A DNA stretch of 64,000 bases from Rosellinia necatrix (GCA_021209875.1 JAGYVD010000005.1:744001-808000); one strand, 5' to 3'. Positions 11,516 through 23,434 are shown, counted from the stretch's first letter. The notes: generated from the letters alone by a model not told the origin. Numbers and translations are program-made.

Positions 11516-12506
11516 GTCTTGGAGAGTAATGGGGTTGTTCTGACGCTCGCTGAGATGAGATATGAAGAGAAGAGAAGTATCTTAGTCCTAATTGCGCTTT
11601 TCAGATATACTGAGACTTAGTGCCTGTGTAAATGCTGGAACTGGTTGGCTTGGTCTTAAGCGCTTGAGGTAGCTTAGCTAGCTGCAACTCGTGAATTTAT
11701 GACTCTTTGATCTACTGGCCAAGCTTTGCGTCCGAAAGATTGCTGAATAGAGTACCCAGGAGATTTAACCTGAGGACACTTCGAGCTTAGGTCATGAACG
11801 CCCTCGCGGTCATGCCTGCGTCAGCGTGATAACCTAGCAACATATCGCCCCATTGTTGTCGACAATAGTAACGCCGAAAGCAAACTCCACGGCACGCGAA
11901 AGCCTAAGTGCCGCGTACCATTACCCACGATGGGTAATTTGAATAGAATGTATACAGTTCTAAAATACACCGTGCTGGCTCAGGGTTTAGTTGTGGTTTG
12001 GCTGGTCCCCCTCCGTCCAGAGTGCGCCTGACCCCGTCACGGCCCGTCCCACACCCACAGACCTAGATTGCTTGGCAAGCCCTTCAACTGCCACACTCAA
12101 TCCGTTTAGTGATTGCGTGTAATGGAAAAACCTAGCGCATGTTGCCTGTCGATTATGCCTGTAGGTTATAGAGGAAGTCAGGCGAAGGGGTCAGGCGAGC
12201 CGGGTGCTCCATGGCCAAGAGTCTGCAAAATCCACACTCGTCATCATGTCCCCTTCGCGTTCGTATAGCTTCGATATTCCGGGTAGATGAGAAACGGTGG
12301 CCAACTCCGAACTCGGAGAGGACTGGGCATTAAATATCGTCGAGGAAGTCTTGTGTCATATGATCATTCGCCTGGTACACCAACCCCGTGATATCGCTTC
12401 AGCAATTTTATCGAAGACGCACCGCGAGAAACGACCTTGGCTTTTAACTTCAAGCCAAAAACCAATATCTCTCACTTGTATTTTCTCCACGACGGCTCGA
12501 GACATC
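11516..12506. promoter_or_regulatory. shared divergent promoter region, PAPS reductase / sulfite pump
   Basis: About 990 bp separate the two divergent start codons. I looked for the CYS3/MetR palindrome ATGRYRYCAT and did not find a clear match, so joint control is suggested only by the arrangement and by the shared substrate sulfite. The region also contains an upstream in-frame ATG for the pump at 12360. Confidence 0.4.
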
Positions 12507-14057
12507 ATGAGCCATATACTCGACTGGGATGATGAACTACCATCAAGCTCTCCTATTCTTATAGACCAGAGCAAGCGAGATGCTAGCTCTACCAGTCCGC
12601 CTCGCTATGGATACCCATCCAAGTATGCCACCGAGCCTGGCAGTAGAGGTCGACGGAAAATATCCAAGACACCTCGCACAATCCCTATTGTTCACCAGCC
12701 AGCTAGCTCCAACTATTCGACCTTCAACGGAGTGGGTGGGCGTGGGGAGACGACGCCACTATTGTCAGCACATGAACCGCAGAACCAGGAATGGATAGTC
12801 GAGCCCGTAGAGTCCGGGTTCATGAGGCTGGTCCAGAATTTCGACTTCAAGTGGTACGGCTCCACCATGGGAACTGGCATCGTCTCTATTCTCCTCTTCA
12901 CCTTTTCGAAAATCTACACGGCAGCCAGCCCCATGTTATTCCAGCTTAGTGTCATGTTCTACATTACCAACATGATTCTATTCAGCTTCGTTTTCACGAT
13001 GACTATCCTTCGATACCTGTTCTATCCCAAGCTATTCGTCATGATGATTAGTGACCCAGGTCAAGCCATGTATCTAGGCACGTTCCCCATGGGGTTCGCG
13101 ACGATAATTAGTATGACGGTCAACGTTATGGTTCCTCAGTTCGGGCAACCCTGGGTCGAGGTCGTATGGGTGTTTTGGTGGGTTGATGTGGCTATCAGTA
13201 TGGCTACAGCTCTATGCGTACCGTGGCTACTGTAAGTCGTCAGCCCTTCAACGTCCGTGCACGCAACACTAACCCGGACATACAGTCAAGTTAGACACCA
13301 CGGAGTAACAAACCTCGAGAAGATGACAGCCGGTTGGCTTCTCCCAATAGTAGCGCCCATCGTCGCGGCAGCGACGGGAAGCGTGATAGCCTCGGTTCTT
13401 GACCCAGACCGCGCCCTAGTTGCCATCCTGACGAGTTACGCGATCCTCGGCACTGGCCTGCCAGCAGCACTCTCCATAATCGTCATATACTTCATGCGAG
13501 TAACTACCAAGAAGCTCCCTCCGACCGAGCACATGGTCAGCACTTTCTTGCCCCTCGGGCCTCTCGGCCAAGGCGGGTTCGCGGCCCAGAAGCTAGGAGA
13601 ACAGGCGCTGCGAGTCTTCCCACTGACCAACACCTTGCCCGCCGTAAGTGAACACGGCAAGCTATCGGCCGGCGAGGTCCTATACACTGTCGGCTTCATG
13701 GCCGCGATCACGCTTTGGGGCTTCGGCCTTCTGTGGCTGTTCTTCGCAGTGCTGTCCGTCACAAGGCAAAAGGTGCCGTTCAGTCAGGGCTGGTGGGCGT
13801 TCACTTTCCCCCTGGGCGTCTTTGCCATGTCCACACTCACCCTGGGGGCGAACTTACCATCGCCGGCGTTCCAAGCGTTGGGAACCCTGTTTGGGACGGT
13901 CGTGATGATGATGTGGCTTGTAGTAGTCCGCATGATGGTGTCTAGGTTGGCTGGAGGCGAGAAGCATACTATTTTCACGGCCCCCGAGGTTACGGGTGTC
14001 CTCAACCAACAGCCGATCCAACCTTTGTGGCTTGATGGGTATGGGAATGCGGCATAA
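12507..14057 (+). CDS. SSU1: SSU1-like sulfite efflux transporter (SLAC1/TehA family)
   Basis: Predicted 498-residue membrane protein from exons 12507-13231 and 13286-14057 (54-nt intron, GTAAGT, branch CTAAC, ATACAG). About 110 polar residues precede the first membrane helix, then roughly ten hydrophobic helices follow, the fold of the voltage-dependent anion channel/C4-dicarboxylate transporter family. WYGSTMGTG before the first helices, FPMGFATI, and the loop LPLGPLGQGGFA are typical of fungal SSU1 sulfite pumps, which export sulfite across the plasma membrane. The divergent neighbour makes sulfite, which supports sulfite rather than malate as the substrate. The start at 12507 is preferred; the frame is open further upstream with an ATG at 12360. 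Substrate assignment is inference from family and context. Confidence 0.88.
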
Positions 14058-14715
14058 GGGGCGGAAGCGTTCTAACGAGGTTTGAAAAGAATTGATGTCT
14101 AATCCCATAAAAAACTGCTGTGATCTTCATGATAGAACATATATAATATTTCGATTGACCCTTACGCCACCTGAAATAAAAGGGGGGCTCATAGTGAAAA
14201 AGAACTTGACTTGCGTGCGCCACAACTAGGATAACTAGGTACCTAGGTACGCTCACATAGCTGCACAAGCAGGAACTATGTAGGTAGGGATGAGAAAAAT
14301 ATGAACAAAAAATACAGGCACCGATAACGGGTACGCTGGGTACAACCCCTTTTACTACGACGGCTACCATGAATACGATTACTGCCGGGAAGATCACGCC
14401 AAGAGGTTTGGCACGCGCGTTTACGTATCTCCACACATGCAGTGGAAATGGCAAGTCTGCTCAATCCCATCACTCCCAGCTTCCAGTTTCGGACAATCTG
14501 CGTTTCACCGGGCTTCTACTGATTCGTTCAATCAAGGGACCTGAGTGCAGAAGTAACAGAAGTAACGAAAGCAGAACGAGAGCAAAGCCTGGGAGAGCTC
14601 AAGGTCTTCAGGAACTACCAGCAGTTCGTACTGCTGGTAGTTCCAGAAATGACTTATGTTATTGCACAAGGAGGGAAGGTTCCTTACTTGGTCAGTCGCC
14701 AGCTACTCGCTCCTT
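14058..14715. other. intergenic, contains hairpin and TACCTAGGTA palindrome
   Basis: No gene seen. The palindrome-rich sequence AGGTACCTAGGTAC lies at 14237-14250, and a perfect 34-nt hairpin is at 14611-14644 (listed separately). The stretch is the 3' side of both the sulfite pump and the broken HET gene. Confidence 0.5.
14611..14644. repeat. perfect inverted repeat, 15-bp arms with 4-nt loop
   Basis: The arms GGAACTACCAGCAGT and ACTGCTGGTAGTTCC are exact reverse complements separated by TCGT. It lies about 70 bp beyond the truncated 3' end of the HET pseudogene. As RNA it would form a very stable stem; as DNA it could be a fold-back footprint of an excision or repair event. No other copy was noticed in the window. 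Confidence 0.95.
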
Positions 14716-16098
14716 TTATATACAGTATTCTGGCCCGTGTCCTAGTGGAGTTCTTAGGTTAGAACTAGTTCCGTGACACTCTGCTGGCGAAACGCCGGCT
14801 GTGAACATTAACCGGAACGGCTGCCCGGGATCGGCTGGAGCATACCAATCTGGTACCCAAGAAGGCCAACTCTGATTGCCCTCCTTCCAGCAACAATCAT
14901 TGAATAACTCTAGTCTTTTCGTTATGTCGAAACGGCTCAGGAATGCATCTTTGTATACATCCTGAACCGCTTTTGAATATTGCGGGAAAATTCGGCTCCT
15001 TACCGCCGGAGTTGTAGTACTCAATATGCCGTATATCGTGTCCCGTGGATCGCTACATTTCCTTTCCCTATGTCTGCGAGTCAACCGGGTGAGGTTAAGA
15101 TGAACGGCGTAATCTGCCAGATTCCGCACCTCCATCAATTTCGATCGCAGCTCTGCATTTATGATGGTCTTCTTTGACTGCATGCAAAGTACGGCGCGTC
15201 GAAACAAAGGCCGGGAGATAACTTCGTTGCCGCATTGCAGTATTGAGTGCGGACCGGCGAGCTGGATTTCTTGCACAATCCAGACACGCTCGAACCATGG
15301 CCGCGCCAGAACGCTATGGATCGACGCAAAGGTGTCGCTATCGTATGGGAGTTGAGACTCGAGGAGGCACCAATCCTTTTCTTTTGATTCCGGAGACGGT
15401 ATGACGTAGTTATTCCTGCTATATTCAACTTGGGCTCCAATATAGCGCAAAACGGAGAATGCCTTCCCCGTTGCCCCATCCGCCACTCCGAGCCACGTAA
15501 CAACTCTAGATACAAGGCTATAAATATCATTCATTCGTTTAACTTGCTCAATGCGCTCATTATCATCCCTTTGATTGATGCATATAGCGTCAATCCAGAG
15601 GGTTCGTGGTCTATCCGAGGCGTATCGTAGGTAGCGAAGTGCCTCAGCAAGATTGGGTTGTATGTCTAGCTCGGAGCTTAAAGAAGCGTCCCATCCTTCA
15701 TCCTCTACAAAAATAGTTTCTGTGCTGGTGGAAGAGCCCCATGTATGGGAAAAAGCTTCGAATTGAATTGGTGAGGCCTGTGAACTCCGCGTTCCCCCGG
15801 TCTCCCTGTTGTTGTAGGCGGGATTAGGGTGCGATCAGGTGCTGAAGTGCGTGTCGTCATTAGAATATACGATCCTCCCCTCTATTGTTTTATACGCATT
15901 CCACGGAGATGGGAGGAAAAGTTGAGCTTCGCTTAATGACTCGGTATTCGTCGTGTTCTCGCTGGGGTCTGTTGATCCCAACAAGATAGCATGGTGGATT
16001 TGAATCCGAATATTGGTCTGAAACTCGCCGGGTAAAAGAGTGATGAGGCGTATCTCTTGCGAAGGGTTGCGCAAAATTCGGTAAGAGTAGGTTGACAT
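14716..16098 (-). pseudogene. HET-domain protein with N-terminal WW-like domain, internal TGA, truncated
   Basis: One reading frame runs from the ATG at 16098 to a stop at 14716, broken by a TGA at 15837-15835. Upstream of the TGA is a WW-like segment (LPSPWNAY, then EGRIVYSN, then the TGA followed by SHPNP): the stop sits where the second WW tryptophan is expected, 22 residues after the first. Downstream is the heterokaryon incompatibility core: FEAFSHTWG, LWIDAICINQRDDNERIEQV, RPWFERVWIVQEIQLA and CSDPRDTIYGIL. The protein ends shortly after the core, without the long C-terminal region common in this family. Intact HET proteins trigger cell death after non-self recognition. A 93-nt intron (donor GTATAT, acceptor TTCACAG) could formally skip the stop but would delete part of the WW domain. 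A nonsense mutation is the simpler reading. Confidence 0.75.
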
Positions 16099-16937
16099 CG
16101 TCACACAATTATATGTTGCGTCCTGATATACTAGCGGGTTTCGTGTGTGTAAAGCCCGTCTGGTGTCAAATTGAGAAGTTCATATACATGGGGTTCTTTA
16201 TATCAAAATAGCAGAACAATTGTCCCGATCACTCAAATTTTATCGTATTCATAACAAAAGAAGTTGCTTTCAAACAGGTCCCGAGATGTGAGGGGCTATA
16301 TGTTCAGTCGGTCTCAGTAGCTAAACCCCGCATATATATACGTCAGGCAACGAATACCCGAATACGCATATTGGAAGCTGAAAAGAAAGAAGCTAGTTGC
16401 TTAACAGTGACTATTAAGTAACTCGTTTAACCGCTTAATATAAATATTTGTTTCCAAGGCATTACTCTGTGCGCTTTTCCCGATCGTATGCGTGTGCCTC
16501 TGTTTGACCCCTTTAAGCTATCCCATGAGGTTGGAATACCGAAACCTTCCTCGAGAAGCAATACACTTATAAATGCCAGCTTATAAATCTACCATTTATT
16601 AATTTTTGTAGCCTAGAGGACATGCCTATATGGGCCCCGTGAGTGCCCACCGATTGCATTCTAGCGTGTTGAATTATGACTTGAGCGAGCCATAATCTAT
16701 GTCTTTCGAGAGGTGATATTATGCATCTGTTACGAAATAATGGCGTTCTGAGTTCGTATTGTGTAATATCTACTGAATCTGGGTACAAGTAGTATCAACA
16801 AATTCGATCGCACTCTGTTCTTAAGACTATTTCACCTTTAGCTAGAGGAAGTTTAGATGGTTGGTACTAACTACCCCCACATAGGCCTTTACGAACAGTT
16901 TCTCGGGATATTGGAATAGATCTGTCCACAGCACATC
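16099..16937. other. intergenic region, nothing recognised
   Basis: AT-rich spacer between the start of the HET pseudogene and the stop of the GH64 gene. No domain-bearing frame or RNA gene is seen. Confidence 0.5.
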
Positions 16938-18311
16938 CTACATGTTGATAAAGATGTCCAGCCGTAAGGGGTGTGTCCTTGAAACCAGACCTGCCGAATT
17001 CGCCCCGCTACTTGGACTCACGTCATCGTAGCTGAACGCATACCCCATGTCGTCTACGAGGTTTCCGTGAACCGCTCTCGCATAGTGGTTGGTGATGGGC
17101 TCCCGATAGTACTGATCCGGGCCGATGCCGTGGGAGGGCTGGGCGCCGTCGAGATGCAATGTCGAGCGAGTGAAAGCGGCACATAGCCGCGGCCTGACCC
17201 GCGCGCGCGACCACGACTCCGTGCCGGACGGGTTCGCGAACGGCCCGGAATTGCATCCGTAGATGTCTCTCGATACGGGGCGGCTGAAGTCGCCCGCCTC
17301 CTTGTCGCAGTGGAGAATGTCGTCCGACTGCCCGACGCGGCACGTCACCATCTCGCCGTCGTCAACCCTTACGCTGGAGTTGGGCCCGCTTGTTTGGGTG
17401 TTGATATGGAGGTCGACGGTCTTGTATTTCTCCCACGCCTTACTGATGTAGGGTTCGTAATAGGCCGTTGCGTCCTCGTCGTCTGGGTGTAGGCTGATGT
17501 ATTTTTCCGGTGACATGACGCGGAGCGGAGTGTTGTCACGCGCCTTAAGGCACAGTTTAGGCCAGAAGCTATCGAGGGCCGACAAGTCCTTACAGACCTG
17601 TTTGAGACCGTCAGGCTTAAGGCCGGGGACTGAAACTACATCTGGGCCGTTTTTGCCTTGAAACGTTACGTTCATCCCCAATGGAAGACTGACCCAGTCA
17701 ACGAATGACAAGTTAACTGTCAATTCATTGTCGCCATTCCCGGAGCCCTTAGTTTGAGTGAGTTCAACGAATCCCCATATTTCTTTGCTGGCGATATCAC
17801 CTGGGTTGTGAGGATCTGGTTGGGTGATCGAGCCGTCTCCGTTGGTAACGAAATCGAAGTGACCATCAACAATGTAAATACGACCACTATCGATAGCCCC
17901 CGGGGTCGTAAAATTTATACCAGCAGGTCCAACATTCCAACTGGGATTAGGGGCAGAGACCGCAGTCTTAGCCCCCGCAGGAGTATTGATAGAGGGCATG
18001 AAGTATGAGGTTGACCTGTTGTCTGTATGTTGGGTCATGAATCCGAGATTCTGCGCCTGGTTTTGTGGATTGAGGGCGCCTCCAGTGAGATAAACCGAAA
18101 TATTTTGGGTCTTGACGAGCGCCGCGGCGCCGCTTGGATCCATCTGGTAAGGCTTGACGGTAACCAGGAGGGGCTCTACATTTGAATCAGAGCGCGATTT
18201 AATAGTATGCAACAAGCCATGATGCACACGATGTGGGAGAGCGGCAGCAGATAAAATGCCAAACCATACAACTGCCGCCAGGGCAATGGTAGTGTTTAGG
18301 ATTCGAGTCAT
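16938..18311 (-). CDS. secreted GH64 beta-1,3-glucanase-like protein
   Basis: Single-exon protein of 457 residues with a signal peptide (about residues 1-24, hydrophobic core followed by ALPHR). The body fits glycoside hydrolase family 64, thaumatin-like laminaripentaose-producing beta-1,3-glucanases: RIYIVDGHFDF, KEIWGFVELT, the cysteine-bearing RLCAAFTRSTL and the near C-terminal GYAFSYDDV are family landmarks, and the length is normal for fungal members. Several N-x-S/T sites indicate an extracellular glycoprotein. Probable role: hydrolysis of fungal or plant-callose beta-1,3-glucan at the cell wall or in competition with other fungi. Only the fold and secretion are read from sequence; activity is inference. 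Neighbours offer no functional link. Confidence 0.85.
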   Translation of the reverse strand: MTRILNTTIALAAVVWFGILSAAALPHRVHHGLLHTIKSRSDSNVEPLLVTVKPYQMDPSGAAALVKTQNISVYLTGGALNPQNQAQNLGFMTQHTDNRSTSYFMPSINTPAGAKTAVSAPNPSWNVGPAGINFTTPGAIDSGRIYIVDGHFDFVTNGDGSITQPDPHNPGDIASKEIWGFVELTQTKGSGNGDNELTVNLSFVDWVSLPLGMNVTFQGKNGPDVVSVPGLKPDGLKQVCKDLSALDSFWPKLCLKARDNTPLRVMSPEKYISLHPDDEDATAYYEPYISKAWEKYKTVDLHINTQTSGPNSSVRVDDGEMVTCRVGQSDDILHCDKEAGDFSRPVSRDIYGCNSGPFANPSGTESWSRARVRPRLCAAFTRSTLHLDGAQPSHGIGPDQYYREPITNHYARAVHGNLVDDMGYAFSYDDVSPSSGANSAGLVSRTHPLRLDIFINM

Positions 18312-19595
18312 TGTGAATAGGTCTTATAGAATTGGATGTGTGAATAGTGGCCAGCCACTAATATGACATAGGAACGTAAGGTTGAATGGATGCAAGGAGC
18401 GAAGTGGCAGGACCGTGCTGCGAGGGTCGAAGGCCAATCTTATTGAAGTGCATGAAATATCGGAAAGATTTGCCTGCAAATCTAACGCGGCTTGGAAAGA
18501 TATAAACTAGGAAAGAGACAAAAGGAAGAATATTTTTAAGGGAATGACTGGATCGAAAAGAGCCATGAGTTCATATGGCACATTCTTTCGTAAGACGGTA
18601 AAGGAAAGATAAAAGCTTGAGGCGAAGGGTTTTAGGCAAGTATAAGAATATATATAGAACCGGCCAAAATCCCCCCATGATTATCTGTGCATGCCAATTA
18701 CCCGTTGAGTATACAAGTTCCATCCACACGCATCTTCGAGCAAGTATTTCTTCCTACTAACTACCTGGAATAAGAACACAGGCCGGCAAGCGTGCGACTC
18801 TGTGGATTCATATAGGCCAAAATGTATGAAACGACTGGCTGTCAGGTGGCTAATGTAGTGTTCGTGATACAACTACTGTCCCTCGATTGTAGCCGCCAAA
18901 TGTGAGGTGTGTGCCCTATTAAATGGCTTGAAGGTATAAGTTGGCATTTCAATCAGTGATACCGTATTACTTCACAATCGATATGAAACCGTTCAGAAAT
19001 CGAGATGTCCTCGTGACATTATCCCAGACGATGCCGCCTCTGCTTCGGCCACATACAGTGCGTCACCACTCTTCTATTTTCTTGTTTCCTTTTACTTATA
19101 ATGCCCATGTTGTAGTATTGACCTGATACTTATTGATCTGACCACATCAGTCATGGTTCGAGCCAAAGTTTCATATGTGCCTTTTTTATTCATTAAAGAA
19201 TAATGAAACAGTGCGAGGAATCGGAATAGATATAATCCCTAGTTAAGAGCACCCGTTAAACTATTTCCCGTCCAAGGCCAATGTGTTCTCTTCCCGTGGC
19301 ACTTATTAAGGGGCAGCTTTCGGCCGTAGGTATCTGGTCGGCCAATCAGGTGGCCGTGGTTGACTGGGCGGGATTTAAATTCATAAGTGAGTATGATACA
19401 TCTTAAGATCTTTTTCACATCCTCGTCTCTATATTATGGTCCCTGTTTGACTTGAGTTAAATCCCTGTCAATCACTTCGTCATCATAAAATACGTTGCGA
19501 TATCGGAGAAATAGGGGTCCCCTTAGCCTATCCCCCTTAATATTCAGCGATTCACAATAGTCCCGTGCTACCAACCTATCATACACTTACTACCG
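18312..19595. other. intergenic region, nothing recognised
   Basis: The left end is the GH64 promoter and 5' UTR. The rest is a spacer without a credible frame; short open frames at 18681-18872 and 18941-19126 look like chance. Confidence 0.5.
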
Positions 19596-21946
19596 TCAAC
19601 TATCCAAGTTCAGCACTCGTAGTGTTACATTTGCGCAATTTCTAATAAATTCTTCTGAATTAATTTCCCCCGTAGTCGTCCACTTTAATCTCAAGACACT
19701 TTCTATCATGCGCTGCAGGCCATCTCGGCCACCATACGGTATGATTTCGATCTTCTCCCCGTCCCTCACATTATATAGTATAATGCGAGGTAAAGTCCCG
19801 GATTGTGATGATAATAAGTATGCGTATGTACATACTTGGACAATATGTTCGTTGGAAAGCTTTGCAACAAATTTGATTTCCCAAACCGACTCAATCTCGC
19901 CATCTTCATTACATCGCGGGGTAGTCCAATTCACAATGTCGGCTCGGCCTTGTAGTCTTGTTTTCTGGTTGCCGACACGGAATTCCTGGTTGGCTTTGCA
20001 CTCAAAGGTAACAGATCCAGCTAAACTTTGTAGTTCTGTTTGAAGTCGATGTCGAGCTAGATCTAGGTCCTGAGGTTTAATCCAATTGAATTCGTGATCT
20101 TTCATTTGAATGAGGCGAGGGAGATAGCCCGAGACGGCTGCCTCATATTTGCACGCGGATCGGCAAAGCCAAGAGATACGTTGCTCTGGAAGGGGCGATG
20201 ACATCATGTCAATTAAATACTGGTCAACATTGAGATCGAGCGTCCTTAGTGTTCCCCTGGCATCGTACTCAAAGGCTGCGACAACTACCAATCCATTTAT
20301 ATCACTCACAGCTTCATGAAAGCCTTTTTTCGAGTCCGAAGGTACGACATTTTGTATGTCTATGTGGTCCTCCTTACCCAGAGGGGGGGATGTCTGTTGG
20401 ACACATAGATGAAGTTTAACGATTTCATCAAGATATTCATCTCGTAAATGCCGGGTCATGTCCCGGATACCGCTTGTAGACGGTAGGCTAAGCCCAGATT
20501 GCAATAGTCGACCCGGTGTATCGGGTGGTGCAATCTTTGCTCGTTCGCTCGTCATATTGATAATCTCGGCTGTTTTATAGAGAGCATCGACGGACACAAA
20601 CGGCATGAGCTTCTGGCTCTCATCGTGTATGAGGACAAGTTGCTGCGCGGCGCGCGTCAAAGCAACAAAAGTCTCGTTTGGGCAGCTGTCATCAGGGAGT
20701 TGACGACCGTAGTACTCGAAAAATGAAGAATCTATGCCAAAGAGGACAACAAGATCACGCTCGCTGCCTTTGAACTGGTGGATAGTGGAAATACACACTT
20801 TTCCATCTATGACTCGGTCATCCAGAGGAGCTTCGTCGTCGGTTGATAAAGCGATTGGTACGTGGAAGTCCTTTGAAAGTATATTCACAACATCCTTCAA
20901 TGGGCCCCCCTTACGCACGGCCGGTGCTAGGATTGCACTGTTTTCCGGGCCGTAGCGCTTGATCAAGGACGATAGCTTCTTGGCCAGCCTATATGTGTCT
21001 TTTCGAGGGTAGCATCTCAATACGATGGGCTTAGGGCCGTGTTTAGAGCTAGTGATGTAGGATTCGCCACCAAGAAATGCCTGGTTAACAAACCGAACTG
21101 TCTGATCTGACAGTCGAAAGCTTTGGCTCAGGGGGACCTTAGAGAAGGGATGTGGACTGAGAGGAGCAAGTAGTTCAGGTGCCAGTGTGAGGTAGCGATG
21201 ATCGGCGCCACGGAATCGGTAGATGGATTGCCGTTCGTCACCAAGCACTACGAGCCGCGCATACTGGTCGCCCGCCCCCTGCCCGCTAGCCAATAGGAAG
21301 CAGCTAACCAACCAGAAAATAAGTTCGGTGCAATCCTGAACCTCGTCTAATACAATAATATCGAATGGCGCGCCATTCCATCGTGGAAGCTCGTTGAGAT
21401 CTAGAATTCTTTTCCTCTGCTCCGACAGGATCATGTCATTGTAGACAACAACACCGAACAATAAGCTGGCCATGCCGTGGAATGTGAGAACATCGCAGTT
21501 AGAGTAAGCACGAAGTCGGCGGAGGGTCTCAAGCTGCAGCCTTTTGGAGTAGGTGAGTACAGCTACTCGCTTATCCGGGTGGGCGGCCACGATAGCTTCG
21601 GCAGTAGCGGTTTTACCTGAGCCCGGTCGCGCCGAGACGACGACATTCTGGACGGCACAGAGATTGACGATATCCAGTTGTTCGCGGGACGGCGTGAAGA
21701 AGGGCTTCCGTCCCTGTTGTTCGAATACACTGCGATATTGTGTAGAGGCTGAGCAGTGAGACGACTTAAGGCGATAGGAGATCTGAATTAGTGCATTGTC
21801 AGTATTGGTAACGACGAGATGAGTACCACTTGGTAGCAGTGTTTCTATAATAGGCGATTTTCATTACTTACAACGAAGCTGATCCTGTATGGCTGTGATC
21901 GTATCCGTGTAGCAAAGCGCCATGCAGGGGGTGGCAGAACAATCAT
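19596..21946 (-). CDS. UvrD-type SF1 helicase fused to PD-(D/E)XK nuclease
   Basis: Predicted 753 residues from exons 21946-21872 and 21782-19596 (89-nt intron, GTAAGT, branch TACTGAC, TTCAG; phase 0). Helicase motifs in order: Walker A PGSGKT about 79-83, VAVLTYSKRLQ (Ia), LDEVQD about 170-175 (II), VLGDERQSIYRFRGA (III), STIHQFKGSERDLVVL (V) and FVALTRAAQQLVLIHD (VI). The C-terminal domain carries RADIVNW (Asp about 640), WEIKF (Glu 660 and Lys 662) and QVCTYAYLL (Gln about 674), the active-site order of RecB/Cas4-type nucleases. Helicase-then-nuclease is the order of AddA/RecB, not of Dna2. The role is unknown; end processing or defence against foreign DNA are guesses. The exon 1 assignment is less sure than the rest because the frame stays open for about 25 codons into the proposed intron. 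Confidence 0.82.
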
Positions 21947-21984
21947 CTCAAATGCGGACGAAAAGACGACAGGTGAGAACAGGT

Positions 21985-22012
21985 AGTTCGCACACAACAG
22001 TTCGCACACAAC
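21985..22012. repeat. 14-bp direct repeat, two tandem copies
   Basis: AGTTCGCACACAAC occurs twice in tandem just upstream of the helicase-nuclease start. It could be a duplicated regulatory site or replication slippage. Confidence 0.85.
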
Positions 22013-22824
22013 AAGGGGGGGGTCTGTTATCTAACCTTCAGACAGCTACCCCTGCTAGGGTCCCAAACGGGCCTCCTCAAATGCTGGCCTCCTCAAAACC
22101 TAGCAGGCTAGATGCCGCCACTAGGTGAATGCAAAGAAATGTATCCCCTATAAAACAACGAATAGATCGCTTCCTCCTAGGGTGGAAGTGGGTGCTCAAG
22201 GTAAAGAAAGTTAGGTGGCCGTATCCGCAAGGTCATTCGGACTGTGTTCACTGATCCGCTCAGAACTGACGTGGTCCTAATATGCCTTATTATGTTATTA
22301 TGGAAGAGTACCGAAGCGCTGTCCTGCGTTGATGCAATGCCAATGCCAATGCGCTGTCAGTATGGGTGGCTAAACGACGAGCTTTTGATTCCTCGACGAT
22401 AACTAGAGGACATAACGATAACGATCGATAGCCAAATAACATTAGGGTTTAAAGGCATATCGCAGGCTTGTGCCTGCCCAGCCATCCCTATAAGAGGTGC
22501 CTGTTTATGTAGCTCTGTGTCTAAGCTCTTCTAAATTTAGTGTGTCCACATGCAGCTGTCAAAGCAGGTACACTAAACCAATCATGCCCCTCCATGTTAT
22601 AATGCTACTCATGTACTTACTCATGTACTTACTTCAATTGCTTCTCTACCACTTATGAAACCAAAAATCACTATGGCCTTTAAAGGAATAATCTTTCAAT
22701 CATATTCACCTGAATTGCAAATATAGAGCCAGCTAACACAGGAGACTAGAGGCTGGGTACATTCCTCTGATTAGTGGGGTAGGCAGACGCCCGGCCGGTG
22801 GACTTAGTGGGCGAGGTACCTTTG

Positions 22825-22857
<33 letters not shown>
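22825..22857. repeat. (GTA)11 microsatellite
   Basis: Eleven uninterrupted GTA units in an intergenic stretch. Pure enough to be length-polymorphic between isolates. Confidence 0.95.
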
Positions 22858-23434
22858 TTAACGTCTAGTCTAGGTGTCTTTGGTAGGTACTTACTTCTTG
22901 ACTATTATAAGGGAAATATTATCACTCGATGTTGTCATCCACCCATCCCGGGGGTCATGAACGCGAGAATCGGCCTGCCTGCCCCGTTCCCCCCGAATCC
23001 AACCCCCCCGAAAGCATGCAATCGGGTCGGCGTTAGGTAAATGATCCCGCCTATGCAACGCTGACGATGAGCAGTGCGCGGCGGAGGATTAGCTTCGTAT
23101 GGATGGGCGTGACGAGGATCCCCTTGGATGGGATACGTATGCAAGTGTACGGGAAGGGCCACATCAAGTATTTCAAACAGGCAAAGAAACGAGGTACACG
23201 GCGCGACAAGCCTGCCCTCCCGAAGTAAATATTAATTAGCACACACAGGCAGGAAGGTCTGTGTACATAGGCTGACTTCGTTTCTCACAAGAAATCGTGT
23301 CGCATAACTATACGAAGACGGCAATCCCCCCATTCGAAAGGCATGGAAATCCTCAGAGCGGCCCCAAAGTTCAAACGGAATCACTTGGTGGTTTAGTCAT
23401 GGCCGCTTTCAGGGTACGCTATATCGTGCACGAT

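Noticed and set aside
11516..12506. CYS3/MetR binding palindrome in the PAPS reductase/sulfite pump spacer
   Set aside because: No clear ATGRYRYCAT match was found by eye.
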